Numbered from the stretch's first letter, positions 38,820 to 53,625 are shown. The stretch: 64,000 nt of DNA from Callaeas wilsoni (GCA_013398955.1 VWPU01018961.1:62001-126000); one strand, 5' to 3'. Numbers and translations are program-made. Notes: generated by a model not told the origin, from the sequence alone.

Positions 38820-41800
38820 ACCCTGTGGAAACACTGTTTTGTGAAAACCTCCTTTCTCAAGGAGACTTTGTGAACTTTGTGACTTTCTTTCAGTCAGCTA
38901 CACCATCCCATCCCTGGAATTTCAAGATCAGAGGACAGCAGGATGATTTCTTGCAAAGTTAGTAAAGGTTTAAAGAGATTTTGTTTAAAATTAAACTTCC
39001 TTTAAAAACATCGGAAATCAAATGAAGGAACAATTCTTTAACACAAGATGCTGTTATACTTGTATGAGAATGTCTTTATCTGCATCTTCTGTTTTCACTC
39101 CTGTCTGGCTTAGACACATTTGTAATTGCCGTATAAAGATGGAGAGAGGCAACAAGCAAGTACAATTATTATCTGAAGTAGTGTTAAGGAGTAGAAATGG
39201 TACTGGATGAAACATTGACATTAGAGAAGACAGATGAAGATTTGGTTGATATAAAAAAATGGGGATTTGGACTCAGGGACTTATATTTTCTCACAGCATG
39301 AAGCAAAACAAGATAGATTTTGTTTATTATTTGTTGGGACTGTAAAGTTATGAGAAAGATTTTCCACTGTGACTGGGTGTGGAAGCACTAGAAATCTCCT
39401 GAGAAAGCATCTTCTGCCCAAACATGAAAAGCCCAAGAGACTTGCTTGGATGAACTTTGATACAGCACTATAAACAATGAGCATGTGTCCGGGAAACAAC
39501 ACTGGGTTCTGAGGTTTTTGCAAGTCCTTCATCTCTATCCCACTAAAGAGTTATAGGAGCAAAAGGGCTCATCAAAGATTTGCCACCATCCCTGTATCAG
39601 AACTTGTGCTCATGTATTGTACTTGAACTTTTTATCTCCACTGTGTACAATGAAACTCTTGTATGGCTGCTGCTGCAGGAGGTTAAAAGTTTTTGTAGTA
39701 AATGGACAAAGGAGAGAAGAAATAAGAGCAAGCAGAGAACACAAAATCTGGCTTGGGTTGGGTTCTGCCTAGGACTTGAATTCATCCATTACATGACTAC
39801 AGGAAGATCCCACCATGCGGCTTCTCCCCTACTCCTGCTGGATATACCAAATCATAACATGGCTTGGTTCTCTCTTTGGATGCTGGGGTGCTTTCCCAGG
39901 CTGCCCATGCACTGTAGAACAAATGGTGGGACACCTCCCAAGCCTTAGGAGCCTGCTGATCGCACTTGTCTGCACCACTTTGCATTTCTAGTTTCAGATC
40001 CAGAGCTCCATAGGAAATGAGTTGGGGTAGAAAAGAATTATAGGAGAAAAAGCAAAGCATCGTGAGAAAAATGTGGGCAGTCAGGTCTCTCTGGTCTCTA
40101 TGTAGATCTGAAAGTAGAGATATCCTTCTGTATCTGAAATACAAATGGTTTCTGAAGGTGTCTGAAGAACCAAAGGCAAGGTTTCCAAACCAGAAACTTG
40201 CCAAACATGACGTTTGCTGTCTGCCTTTCCAACAGAAACAATGTTTTCTGGTTCTTCCTGACTACAAATCTAGAGGAATTTGTAAGTTTCCCCACAAGTT
40301 TGGAAAGGAAATGCTGTGGTGTGTGCTAGGCCATTCCAATCCAGGCAGATTCAGGCTGCCCATGATGGCTTGGCCCATACTTTGTGCTGCTGCTGAATGA
40401 GCCAGCTTAGACACAGCGTCACAGAAATGCATCCAGGTAGACAAGATCTATATGAAACGCCTGAAGTGGGACTTCACGCCTTACTGTGGAAAGTCATAAA
40501 ACCACTTAGAAGTCTGAACAGCACCACATAGCTACCTATAGAGTCCCTGGCTGGTTTTTCTGAATGATGGCACAAGCTGCAACTCATCAGGAGCCATTGT
40601 GTTCCCCAGAGGCAGGATTCAGCTGGGGAATTGGTGGCTTGTTTGAAGTTCTTGCAAACAACGCATTCATATTGCTGTGAATTCACATTCACACTGCATT
40701 CCAGAAAGAACAGTTGGACCCAACAGTAACTACACTCAGTAGTACTAGTAACAGCAAATGGCTGTAACTGTGATAAAATTTTTTGTCTATAGTGTACTAA
40801 AATACTGAAAAATAGTTTAAAATCAAGAAATATATCCCACTACCACTACCAACAATAACATGAAACTGTTTCCTGTCTCAAAAAGTGGGTCACATATTTT
40901 GCTTGTGTTTGCTCAGCACCTATCACTGTAAAATCCTGGTCCATGACTCATAAAGCACCAGTAACAAACAGAAATTTCTTCTTGCACTTCCCTGCTTGCG
41001 TTCTCTTATTGCTATGGGATCTGAGAGGACAGGGATTTCTTTGACTGTTACTTGTTAGAAAGCATTTGAAAGTGTGATAGGCATCCACATTCAACACTAT
41101 TAATTTTTTGCTGTTGAAAATTTTACTAACAATACCTATTAAGTAAAGCAGAGGTGCTTATGAAAGTGTGCAAAGCACGGAAAAATTCCTTGCACATCAG
41201 TTCAGTGGAAGTGTGAACTACTTTGATGGCAAGACACACTTAGATTTGGCTGATACCCTTAGTTCAGCTGAGACACTTCCATAAGGCCAACCGTAAATTT
41301 ATTGAGGACTGGAGAAAGCTACTATTTATTACGTGTGTACAAGCATTACTAGGAAAGGAAGGTAGTATTTAAGCTTTTGCTAATATAACATATGTTTTAT
41401 AAATCTGAAACCCATTAAAGTGGGTATTGCTGTGGAAAACTAGAACAGGATGATGATAATCACTAAAAACACTTGTAGTAATCAAGAGTAGTAAAGGTCA
41501 TGCAAATGAACAACATTCAGAGAACAGGATATGAGACACTGACTTCTGTGGACGGAGGGCAGGGAAAGAGATGGGAGAAAATGTTAAAGGGGAGTGCAAA
41601 GGAAGGAAATGTGAGACAGAGTGAAAAGACAGCAAGTCTGTGTCATTTACGTCACAACTGCCTTAAACAAGAGCAGCCAGGAAGATGCTTCCGAATTTTT
41701 CCATTTCGGTAGCACTAAATTATTTATGTATGAAAATTGTAGAGAACCATAATAATTTGGTTTTAGAGTAAAGCACAGATGTTTGAATTCAAACACATAG

Positions 41801-43997
41801 AACTTGATCATGAGCAAGATGGCAAAACGGGAAACTGATGGGAGCGAAATAAATTGAAGAGATCTGATTTTGTTACTACAAATTGCTCTGAATGGATATG
41901 AACATTATATCTCTCAGTCCTTCCAGGGACTTTGCATCAGTCTGGCTATAAATGAAGAGGCTTAGCAGTCAGAGAGATCTTTCTTCACATGCTCCAACAA
42001 AATGTTACTTGAGCTTTCCCCTAGGCTCAAAAATAATTCTTTTCCTTTTCTTCCAATCAAGCCTGAAGGTCCCCCTCCTCCCGCAGCTCCTCAATAGTTT
42101 CTGATGAGCAGAGCACAACAGAAACTCAGTACAGTGCTGAACCCGGTGTACTGAGATTCTCCTCAGCCCACGTGCTACTGCATCCTACTGGAAACTTCCA
42201 GAGAGGCCAGGGGAGGCATCAGCCTAGAAACCTCCAACAGGAATAGATACATGTTTTGATAAATCCTGAAAACAGTATTCACTACATTCATGTGTAGCAA
42301 TGATTTGCTGCTGGCATATGTCTTAAAGAAACTTCCCTGAAGCTTTCTTCGTGGAATTCTTTTTCCTTCCCTGAGCTGCAAAAGCAAAATCAGAGGTGTG
42401 TGGGCAATGTCATGACTTAACCGGCAATTTCTCAAGCAAGAAGTCACAAACATGATTTGTATTTCACTTACTCAATTCAGCTCAGCCTCAAGAAAATAAA
42501 AAGCATTAAGTTTTCTAGCTAAAACTTTGTCAGGAGATATTTCTTCAGGTTGAATTCTATATTGTAAGTAAGGCTTAAATAACAATTGTTTTCTTTAATA
42601 TTAAACTGCAAAGATTTGATTTATTGATCCAGCCTTCCTCTTAGTTAAGTGAAAAGTGGAGGAAATCAGTGTCATCCTTTACAAAGAGCAAAGGCTGTCA
42701 CACCAACTGGTTTTGTTCGATGTAAAGCTACAGGCACTGAAATTACATGCAGAACTTAGGCTAAGAGTGTGTGTAGGAGTTATCATGATGTTCTAATAAT
42801 CCCTCAGTGTAAAAACACGTCCTGGGGAACTACTGACTGAAAAATAGAGAGAATATGCACATGCACAAAGCCAGCTGTATCTTTTCTGCCTTCGATTTGA
42901 GAACTAAAAATCTCAGAGGTAAAGTCGTGTTGTTTTTCCTGTGGTAATGCCAATTCCTTTATTCTCTGTGCACCCTGAAAATTATTTGTAGATTATTCTG
43001 CATACTAATGCTTACCTCACTGCTTATCACATGTTCCTTTTTTCTTCTAACTCAAGAGAAGACTTGTGGGGAAAAGCTTATGAAAAAAATCCAGCAGTAA
43101 AAATTTGGCTCTGTATACAGTTCAGCTCTGAATCAGTTGAGAAAAGCTACTAGTGTGCAGTTTATCAGTCATGTATATTTTAAAGATTTAATATTTCTCC
43201 TGGATTCTAGTTTACCTATCCATGAATACACATTGACATAAACTGATGATAAAACATCTACAGAATTTCATGTCCCAATGCTCTGCTTCAACTGATTCTT
43301 GAGATAAACTATTCCCCTTAAAACACACGGAGTTGGTAATTTGTTAGTATTGTTTTCCACCACAGGAAACATCTGATTTGCTGTAATTAGGCAAGGCAGC
43401 AATACATGCCATCACTCAGCAAACTGAACAGCAATCGACTTTCGGGATCGTTTGCCAATCTTCAAGCATTAATAGGAAGCCAACATAGTTTCTTTTGACG
43501 TAATCTCTGTACAGTAAATAGGGCACTTGTGCAAATTTGATGGGCTTCATTAAAGCTTGTCGAGCAAGAAAAAAGGAAAAGATGGTGCAGTGTAATGGAG
43601 TGTAGCCTTGGGACATTCTATTCTGTGATAGTAGAGAGTTGCCAGGGGAAACTGCAAGATGCAGATGCCAAACATGTTTTGTAAGGGAAGAAACACAGAT
43701 AGTGGAATGGTGTCCTTTCTTGCTCCCTTTTCTGTGTGTGACTGCAGAGCTCACATCAAATGCTTATATTACACCTTCTGTACTGTTATGTGTTGACAGA
43801 CTTTCCAGTTTTAAATTAAGTGTTAAATGAATGTTTAGCATAAGTTTGTCAGTACCAAGCAAGCACTTAGTTTGCCCTACAGCACCTTAATTTTGAACTG
43901 CAATGCACTCAATTTCATGGGTACCATGATTCACATTTGGCAGACTATAGACCAAGGAAGAAGAGGCGTACAGACAACCAATCTTCATTCCTGCTGA

Positions 43998-44042
43998 TTT
44001 TTTTGTTTGGTTTTGCTTGTTTGTTTTTCATTTTTTCCCCCC
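43998..44042. repeat. T-rich low-complexity tract
   Basis: Runs of T with interspersed G, ending in six C residues. Confidence 0.8.
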
Positions 44043-46027
44043 ACGATATGATAAGATCAGCAGGTTTTGTCCAAGAAATGCAATCAAATTTCTGAGATGG
44101 ACTTGCAAATTAACATATATCCTAAACTTCATTTTTTTTACTGTATACTACACTAAAGGTAAGATTTTCAATCTAACCAGAAACAGATTTTTTTTCACTG
44201 CAATTTGTAGCTGAATCAGGTACCTTTATTAACAAAAGTACATATCACCCATCAGGAATACAACTTCAAGAAGATCAATCAACAAACCAGGTAACCACAA
44301 ATTTTCTTTCTGTTGCTTCTTTTTGATGTATCTGGTTAGATTTAATAACTGCACCTGTGCAAAACCAATTCCTCCCTTGCACAGGTGAACAAAGCAGAGA
44401 GCACAGGGCAGCCTTCTCATAAACCTCATACCTCAGATGGCCATCACAGCAGTTATTGATAGAGAAAGAAACCTGCTTTCTATGAACATCCCAACTAGTC
44501 ATTTGCAATGAAGCAAGAAGACCACAGCTGAGAATTTAAATCACATTTTTTTCTAATGTGGCAGCAGAAAGCTTGCTGCTTTTGCTATAACACTCTCTCT
44601 GAACACACTACCATACATATCACTCACCAGGCAGAGCACACTGGCATTGCTTAAGTGCTGGCCAATAGTTAAAATGCATAACTAAGCCAAACACTCAGTA
44701 AAACTGAAAAGAACTCTGGGGGAAAAAATAAATGCCACCCACTCCCACTCAAGGCAAAGTGAATAAACTCTTCCATTTATATCTAATGCACCAGCTACCC
44801 CAATATACAGCAATCACCCCTGGATCACCACTAGACTTTTTTATACACATGTTTTTAATTTAGAGTTGCATTTGTGAATATCCCCACAGTATCAGAAGAA
44901 TCCTGCCTTGTAATTAGCAACTCCGAACATAGCTTGTAGAATACAGCTGCAAACCTTGTGATTTTATCCTGTCTCTAAGGAAAATCACGAGGAAAAAATT
45001 TCCTTTATTTATCTCACAGCCTAAGCCACCTAGTAAGCTTGTAATTCATCAGGTTATGGCTCACAATGATGAGACATGCTCTTATGTAGAAATTAGATTT
45101 ATCAGATGCTGAACCGAGCTGATCTTTACAATAAGAACTACTTAATCCATTTTGATTAAATCAGCAAAGCTCCTAGTGAAAAACAACTAGAATATTTGAG
45201 AGAGAGCTAGACAAGGACAAATTCTTAAGTCAAAAGTGCCAGTTGTAACTTTGTTATAGGAAGAATGCCATTTCTACTAGGAACTCATGGATGTTCATAG
45301 ATAATAGCTAAATTTGAAATGCTCTGCAGTATTTTGACTACCATAGTCGTGTTTTAGATGCCTGTTTTCATGTGTCTGTGCTCTTCCCTGACACATATTG
45401 TATCTAGCTTTTATATACTGCTTTTATTTGGAGCCATTCAGAGGTGCTTGTATATGAACCCTATCTCTCTTATTGCCTTTGTGATTTACAGAGTGAGAAA
45501 GAGGCACAGCACTCCAGTGATTTATCTGAGACAGTGGACAAGGTGAGACATACAGACATGTGCTCTGTTCAGGAAATCATGTTGTTAGCCACACACAGGC
45601 ACAAAGTGACCCATTTCATGAACAATTACTGAAATCAGAAATCCATCTGTCTATGAAATACTGCTACAAAGCCAAAACAAGTGAAAATTAACACCACCAC
45701 CACCCCTGCAAAGTATCTGAGCACAAGGCTTATTCCTAAATACAGTATAAATGCTGTGTTAAGTTGGAATCTGTGGAGAGACTGGGGCAAAACTTCTTCA
45801 AGCAAAATAAAAGAAAATTTATCAATTTTCAACAATTTCACCAATAGCATCAGTGGATGAATAGGAATTCAAATTACTTTTAGTGATTGAAGTATATATT
45901 GTTCAAAGCACTCAAATTTACTCCAATATTCTGAGATCACATTTAATCTCTTGGACTGGAGTGCAAAGCAGGTTCTAAACCACTGGATGAAACTGAATAG
46001 GCACAAATATTTGAGGGGATTTCAGCA

Positions 46028-46087
46028 AACTGGGATTGGAAATAGCTGGTCTTTAAGGTGCCTTCTAACCCAAACCATTGATTCTCT
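46028..46087 (+). mobile_element. CR1 LINE 3' end, short fragment
   Basis: 'tagctggtctttaaggtgcc' (46043-46062) and 'ttctaacccaaaccattgat' (46063-46082) are the last 50-60 bp of an avian CR1 in sense orientation. Severe 5' truncation is usual for the family. The upstream limit is uncertain. Confidence 0.9.
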
Positions 46088-47499
46088 TTTTATGTTGAAT
46101 TACACAAAGGCTTTCAGCCTTTAACTGAAATGAAAGGCTCATAAATAGAAAATGGTTGAGAATAATTCTATAAAAATTATTACAGGTCTCAAGTAGGTCA
46201 GAGAAAAGAGATGGACAAATGCTACTTACACTTCTGTTGTCCTGATGTGCAGCAGTTCTTAGTAAGTCACGAGCACGGTGCTAAAATACAACTCCGTGAT
46301 TGATAAACCACTTTACGTTCAACATGTAAAGATTCTGGTTTGAGATTGTGTCCCCAGGCTAGCAGTATATTTGTACGTTGAGCAAGGCCAACAGAGTCAA
46401 CTCTCTGTTGAGGGCAGCCATCACAGCATCTGCTGACAGCAGTGCTCTTCCCCCTTCTTTGCCCTGTTAAACACTCAGACTACAATTTCTGGAAGAAAAT
46501 ATTTGTTTCCTTCTTTATAGTTAAAAGTTTAACAGCTCTAGTAATGTGTTGTTCTGAAAAAAGAAGAGGCTCTCTATCTATGGAGACCAAAGAGTAAAAA
46601 ACCAGGTTTATACTTTATGCCTGTTTTGAAGTTACATAGCATTGGTCTTCACTACTGCAAGGCTCATATTTCCTAGTCCTGCATTATTTAAAAAGTCTTT
46701 ATGTGAGACTTAAATTTGGGTGAACATTCGTGATGCTCCTCTTCCCAAACTTCAAATGTCCTAAAGTCCTACAGGTATGCTGGCTCATTGTCTGGATATA
46801 CTTTGCATATACACATACTTTCTGTGCCACAGATTAGTAGAATTTCAGACAGAGGAAAACTGATTTTTTTCTCTTACACACAAGAGTGATTAAAGTATAA
46901 CTTATTTGGTAATGCCAATGACCTCAAACGTGGACAACCCATCCTTATTCTTTGGGAAAGTAACAATGGAAAAGTTCTAGGGAGGAGAAACTAGCTCGGC
47001 TTTGTTCTTAAAAACCAAAAGCCTAAATCACAAAACAAAGAAACAACCAAGAAAAGGAAGAAGTCTTGCCTTCCTGACAGGTTGTTGATGATAAGAATTG
47101 TTAGTGGCCTCATACTTGTCCCCAGCTATGCTGTGACACGTGATCAGACAAGATGCATCCTGCCTGGCCACTGGTTAGGAGAGTATTTCTGAATAATATT
47201 CTGTCTGCACATAAAAAAATGACCTTGGGCAGTCAGAAATTCTATTGAAGCTCAAGTGGTCTACCTTATAAATTAAGAGCTGTTTACAGCCAGGTATTAT
47301 TTTCTGAAGAGACTGAAATATCAAGAGTCATATAACTATTCTTTGCATCATCAGAATCAAGGAAAATAAAGGCATTGAAACTAACAAAAAAAACCTCTTA
47401 GGTAAATTTTTGCTTCTGAGTTCTTCATAGAGGAGCTGGAGTGACCCCTCTTGCTGCATGGCTTTTATATGGCAGGCACATCAGATTATCTGAAGCAAA
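46088..47499. other. No gene recognised
   Basis: Unique AT-rich sequence; nothing recognised on either strand. Confidence 0.6.
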
Positions 47500-47780
47500 C
47501 TGAAAACTCATTAAAGGAGATTACAGAACGAACTGTTAATGTTTATTTTGTCAAATCACAAGATGCAAGTGGTGCTCTATAACCTCCTGCTTAGAGCTGC
47601 TTGGTGCCTGAAGAGTGGAAGGTAACCAGCATGGCAGCTATATAATGAAGTGGTTTCAGGGGTGGTTTGGAGTGAAGGGTTTTCAAGCTTGTAAATTTAA
47701 GGTTTAGGCAAATTGGTAGATATAATTTTAAAGCTGCGAGCAACTTGATACTAGAAGGAATGTGATACCTGTGCTACTAG
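47500..47780 (+). pseudogene. Fossil reverse-transcriptase segment of a CR1/L3-like LINE
   Basis: 'ggtgcctgaagagtggaagg' (47603-47622) corresponds to the well-conserved '(V)PEDWK' region at the start of the CR1-clade reverse transcriptase. 'taggcaaattggtagatata' (47705-47724), followed by 'attttaaagctgcgagcaac', corresponds to the 'GKLVE' region 30-40 residues further on. Upstream, 'cagaacgaactgttaatgtt' (47524-47543) fits the preceding segment. The order and spacing match the family; frames are broken by indels and stops. It shares its sense strand with the fossils at 29.3, 30.6 and 53.4 kb but is too far from them to be one element. Confidence 0.7.
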
Positions 47781-50700
47781 GTATTGCTGTTTGTTTTCTT
47801 AACAAAAAGATTTTAACTGGGCAAAATCTATACTACTGCTCAAATGATGGAGAATTTTGTCTCCAAATTTCAAAATGCTGATTCACATGGATGGCCCTTT
47901 GGCTTAACCTAGAACAGCTGTTTCTGATGAAAAAGTTTTCCTTATACCTGCTATTTTCACCTTAAATGAAATAAAATAAATCATCTTCAGTTAAACCTCA
48001 TTTTCTTGCTCATGTACTTTAGTATTTTGCCAGATATCTGGGAAATCACAATGTAAGTGGGACAGTACTCTTAATTCTAACTTTAACCTAGGTGATTTGT
48101 ATGTTAATTAACTAAATGGAATTTACATAGATTACTTAGCACAGAGACTGAGAAACCTGGGGTCTAGTCAGAATATAAAACTCTGTATAGAAGTGCACAT
48201 ACAAGGAATTGTTGGACTGCTTTATATGTCTTAATGCATCTTTAAATTATATTAATCTGCTAATCTGCCACAAACAATTCTTAAAGCAAAATTTCCATAG
48301 ACTGATTTTTATATTGTGCTTTTGTGTAGAATAAGTTGCAACTTGTGCAGCATGAAGTTATTACTTATCTTGCTTAATTCCTTGGTTTTGATCTTTTTAT
48401 TCAGATACCAACACTCTAGATATGTGGTCTCATAGGAGAAATAATAAGGCTACTTTCTGACTGCATAATACCATTTCTCCCCCTAAACCTTTTCCCTGTA
48501 CTTCCATTATATCATAATGTTAGACACTGTTATTTCTCTGAGGAAAACAAAATTCCACCATTATTCCTTCTTCTAATAACTATGTAAGTTCCAGAAACTT
48601 TTGATTATCAAGTGCTTGATAACCCCTTATCAATCAAAAAGCTACCTTATTCTTCTTATGCCTTTTTACAGTCAAAATTCTTTTTTTCCCCATTATTTAG
48701 TACTGTAAACAAATTGTTATTGAAAAAGGATATAATATTTTGGCAATACATATGATGTTAATTGTTGTTTTGAAAGATATTCTACTAGTTCTAATATGAT
48801 GTTCCATGCCCTGTATATCACTTCAGACACAGATTCAGGTTTTAACAAAATTTATTTGCTCCATGTTTATATTTCAAAACAGATTTTCACTGAAGAATTA
48901 ATTATTTGTTCCAAGCTGATGGCCCAATCATCCCCGGTTTAGACAACAAACTCTCAGTAACAGTACAGCACTACTCTATTTTTGAAGCATTTTTCTTTTG
49001 CTTTGTATTAGTTTCAGATGTATTCTAACAAATATTTCAGAATAACACGAGTTAGTTTAAAACATCACATCTTCAACATGAAGTTTTTACTGTTTTATGG
49101 GTCAGTCTCACCAGGTAAGGTTTTCCATTATAAACAGCAAGTATATTGCAGTACTGGTTTTACATTTCTGTTCAGCCTGGCAACTACGCTATAAATACTG
49201 TCAGTAGTGTTTAGTCTTCCTGATGGAGAAATAAACTGATTTCTGAATTTCTGAAAATTACTCTTGCTTATTTAAGAGCAGAAGCAGCAATACTAATACA
49301 AGCTTATAACTTGAGTAAATGTCTCTGATTGCATCTGAGCGTTCCTCCATTGCCTGTCTACCAGATTAAGTCTCGTTACAAGTAACTTGACTGGGCTAGC
49401 TCTGTGCTAGCTCTGCTTCGCTTCCTGGATGAAAGGTAAGGGTCTAGTTTGTACCTCTTGGGTTTTCAAATTAAATGCTTCCAGTGTGATCCCAGTGTAT
49501 CCAACATAACTAGTTTTTGAATACGCAGAGAGATTAAAAAAGAAACCATAGTTTGAGGCATAACAGCCCCATTCATTGCAAGACTTACCTCATGTGAATA
49601 GTATTCTAAAATACCAGCTTATCGTAACAATTTTGTTACAGAAAGCATGTAAAAACAGATGGGAAGTACAATAGGAAGATTCATGCAATGTGCTCTGAGA
49701 ATTGCTCTTTTGAGAGAAGCATTTAACAATACACATTAAAGAAGATTTTTTTCTTTTTTACTTTCTTTTAAAAGGTTCTTCTAAAGAAGACAGACACAAC
49801 TTTCAAAATGTGCTCTTGTCAAAGAGTGAGTTAAAGCAAGGGTATGGTTTAGGTGAATGGTAAGGGAGATTCAGACCACTGGAATCAACTGCATACATAG
49901 GAAAAAGGAAATACATAAAGTGATACATAAAGTTACTGCAACTGCCAAGCATTAATACCAGAACAATCTTATTGCTCTACATACACAGACTTACTGCAAA
50001 GCCAGGCACCATGCAAAGCCTAGTTTAGACCTGACATGATTTACCTTTGGCTTCATCACTATCGCTGGCTAAATAACAGCATTTATTGCATTCTGTGCTG
50101 TGGGTAACGCATGAATGTTTTTGGATATTATGGTATGTAAGTCAATCCCATGGTGGAACACTGAATCAGCTGCACTGATGCCTTTGCACACAGACATCTT
50201 AAAACTTATTTTACTTTTGTATTTCCTACTGTCTATTGGCATTTCTGTTGCTTCTACAAGGCAGTTGCAGAATTTTCCTTCTACTGAAAAAGGATGATTT
50301 GCAAATATTCCAAGACCAAATTTGTTCTTGTCTAGCTTGTACTTCTTAGAATTGACTTCTGGAGTATCTTCTGTTTATGCTGTGCTTTGAGAAAAAGACA
50401 TCACTTCAGTAGATTAAACTCACTGACAGTAAAGGACCATTATGAGGAGATTTTTTACTTCAGTCTCTTTTCTTTAAATTCTTTAATCATATCTCCTTAA
50501 TAACATACAATCTATTCACTGGCCTGTAATACTATTGCAGTGAAGTTCAAGAGGTCTAAGAGACAAAGCCATTTTCAGATATTCTCATTAGGTGTATTTA
50601 GCTGCCATCTTAAGCAGTAACTGTAGTGTCTCCTTTCTCTGAAACAGGAAAACCCAGGGATGAGCAACATTAGGACTGTACCAAACAATTTTGCAGCACT

Positions 50701-53372
50701 CGTTATGTGCATTAACTAAAATATGGTCATTACTTATTTATCCTTTATGCAGAGCTGTATAGTTTTAGTTGTATGTTTTGGATATATCTGACATACATCT
50801 GACTGGAAGAGTCCCTGTTGTACTGTTATAGACAAATAATCAAAAGCAGAATCTCCAGGCCTCATATCTCTGGTGATTTTGACGTGAGGTCCTTTTGTTC
50901 TTCAAATTCACGTGTGGTCTTTGAATAAGAATTTTTTTTTACTTGGTGTATTAAAAGCATGGGTTTTCTGACTCCATTTTAACACACACCTATTCGTCAG
51001 CTTTAATGCACTTAACATGTAAAACATTCATTTTGTATCATTCTAAATTGTTAGCAGAAATTTCTATTCAAGTCTTGATGTTTCACAAAAACCTATGTGT
51101 ACTGTATTAACAGCATTAACATTATGAACTTAAAAGCTAATTAAAAGACATAATTTGACAAGTCCTGTTGTCCAGATTCTGTTTTTTATAAATGTTATAC
51201 GATTTTATATAAATTAGTATCATTTATATGAGCCTCTTTTAATTCATTTTTAATCTGCATTTTTACTTTTCTCCAGGATTAATGTTAGTCTGCCAGACCT
51301 GAATTAGTTTTTTCACTCTGTTAAATGCTGGCTTTGTTTTTCTTCCTACCCTGTTGAGGTTCTGCAGCATTCCAAGACAAGTATTAGAAACTCTTTGCTG
51401 GTGTCTGCAAGGGCCCCTTGCAGCCTCTGACCAGCCTTTTCGGTTATTCTCTTCTCTGCTGTGACACCAACAGAGACAGCCGAAAATTGCCGTCAACAAC
51501 AGCAATGAAAAGGTTGAACATTTCCATTCCATCAGTAGTGAGCTGTGATGTGAAAGGTTCAGACTCCCTTCCTCACTGGTGAAAATAATGCTATCTTCCT
51601 TAAAACGTCTTTGTCTTTTTCCTCTTCTGCCATCAATAGCAGCACCCATAGCACAGGAATGAGTCACTGCTCCTGTCCCTACTTCTTTGTTCTAAAACTG
51701 GAAAAAGAAGATGCTCTGGCTATTCTAGGAACTGGGTATTGGCCCACACTTTCTGAGCACTTAGGAAACACTTCAGGGAAGGAAAGGCAGAAGCTGCTCT
51801 TCTTGGAAGTCAGAAAGTACTATGAAAGTGATATTTTGTCAGTGTAACATTGAAACATTTATCTCTGATGTAAAACTGGACCAAAAAAAATGCATGTACT
51901 GGATAACTTGTTATTTATTGTCTCTCTTCAGACTTCTCTCACAGTGCCATTAATGATAACAGTACTTCAAGGACAAAGAAGAGATTAATCTAATGATCCA
52001 CTCTTATGAACTGTTCATCTTACAGACCCTTGAGCCACATCTACCAAACTGTCCCTTTTTGAATGGGCTCAGATCCTGGAACGTCCTATTAACTCTGAGG
52101 ACCAACTGCCAGCATATGTGTGAATCATGTACTGTGAAGTGACGCTTAAAAAAACAAATAATAAAAATAAATTACTTCAAATATTGGAAGAAGATTCTGC
52201 AGTTCATTTTCATTACAGCAGTTGTTTATTGTGACTCAGGAAGTACAAATTCTTCTATAGAAATTTCTCCAGTACTTCAATTCATGCTACTCCCCTCTGT
52301 CTATGACTCTTTTTCCTTTTTTTTTCCTTTTTTGTTGAATTTATCTTGCTTGACTTTAATGCTCTACCTGGTATTGAATTATTTATTAAATTAATGTAAT
52401 TTTAGCCTCAGAACAGTGGCCAAACAACATGGAGCAAGGATTTTATATTCATTATAATTGAAAAGTATAAGGATACATTTCCAAGCCTATTAAAAAGGCA
52501 GTATGGCAAAAAACTTCAAGCATTGGTTTGCAGTAAAAATGAAAAAGTGATGGACTACACAATTACCAAGCACTTGATAGCTACTATGTTTACAACAGAC
52601 ACCAAACAAAGTGTAACAGTAATGATTAGGAGTGCATGTGGAATCACGGAGTGCCTGTAAAACTGCTTTATGAGGTTTAAAGGCTGGGCTTTGTAAATAA
52701 AGTCACACTGATGAAGTATCAAGAAGGGACAGGATTGTATTGCTATGAATACAATGGCACACAATACCAGATTAAATGAGCATATAATGGCAAAATCTGT
52801 GCTGGGAGGACTGCAGAAGTGAAGTTAAATGTCAGAAATATACACAATATTCCCTTTTCCTGTTCTATGTGCTGTGAAATTTAGATTCTCTTTGCTGTTT
52901 GAATCCCTTAAATGAGTTTAAAGGCTGGATCATTTTTAGGGTAGAACGAATAAACATAGGCCAGGTATTTCAAAAATTACTGGTTAATGATCTAATAAGA
53001 TTGAGGGCTTCACACTGGAGTAGGTCTTGAAACAAAGCAAAATTATTATCATTAATAATATACTTTGGCTAGTAATGCTGGTATTACTTAGAGTCTCATG
53101 CTCACATAATCACTCTTCAGATTCACTATTTTTCTGCTTTTGTGAAATCAAAGATTTTTGATATCACTGTTTATCTCAGTTGTCAGGATAAATTTCATGT
53201 ATAACGACCAAATATTACTTGTTCCTCTTTGAGATCTTGTTTAAAGTGGAGTAGGGACTTTAATCAAATCAGCAAGATTGAGACCAACAGTAAATCACAG
53301 ATGTATTATGCCTCCTGCTTTTCTTACAAGATAAAGTAGTAAATAAGGTTTATTACAAGATGCCACATAATT
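47781..53372. other. No gene recognised
   Basis: AT-rich unique sequence. Small items: an 8-bp perfect inverted repeat TTATCAAG/CTTGATAA at 48605-48622 and an imperfect duplication of 'gctagctctg' near 49394-49415. The 134-codon leftward frame at 51263-51667 has no recognised domain. Confidence 0.55.
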
Positions 53373-53625
53373 GGGCGGCAGAGGCTTTCAGCAGATGTAA
53401 GAAAGGATTAGACAAATTCATGGGAAACAGGTCTGTAAATGGCATCAGGAAGAGGCAAAGTTCTGCCCTCTGAGATCTCTAATACAACAGCTGGAGTAAT
53501 GGTGGAGTAGAAGGGGAGTGTGCGACTGAAAGCCACCGGGTTTGGGTGTTCTCTCTAAGCTGCCTCTCCAAATGCCATTAGAGCATTAGGACAGAGGGAG
53601 CATCGATCTGATGATCTTTATGTTC
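53373..53625 (+). mobile_element. Ancient CR1-like LINE 3' end
   Basis: 'aaaggattagacaaattcat' (53402-53421) is a hallmark of the 3' coding/UTR junction of old CR1 elements. The copy closes with 'ctgatgatctttatgttc', the terminal motif seen in turtle- and crocodile-type CR1s rather than the ATTCTATG tail of avian CR1. The copy is diverged and may extend upstream to about 53230. No coding frame survives. Confidence 0.75.

Larger units (their letters stand above)
36256..46027. other. No gene recognised; nearly 10 kb without identifiable repeats
   Basis: Only minor items are visible: a 13-bp tandem duplication at 38794-38819 and a T-rich run at 43998-44042. Frames of 112-135 codons around 39.6-40.4 kb occur on both strands with no domain. 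The stretch could be intronic or intergenic. Confidence 0.55.
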
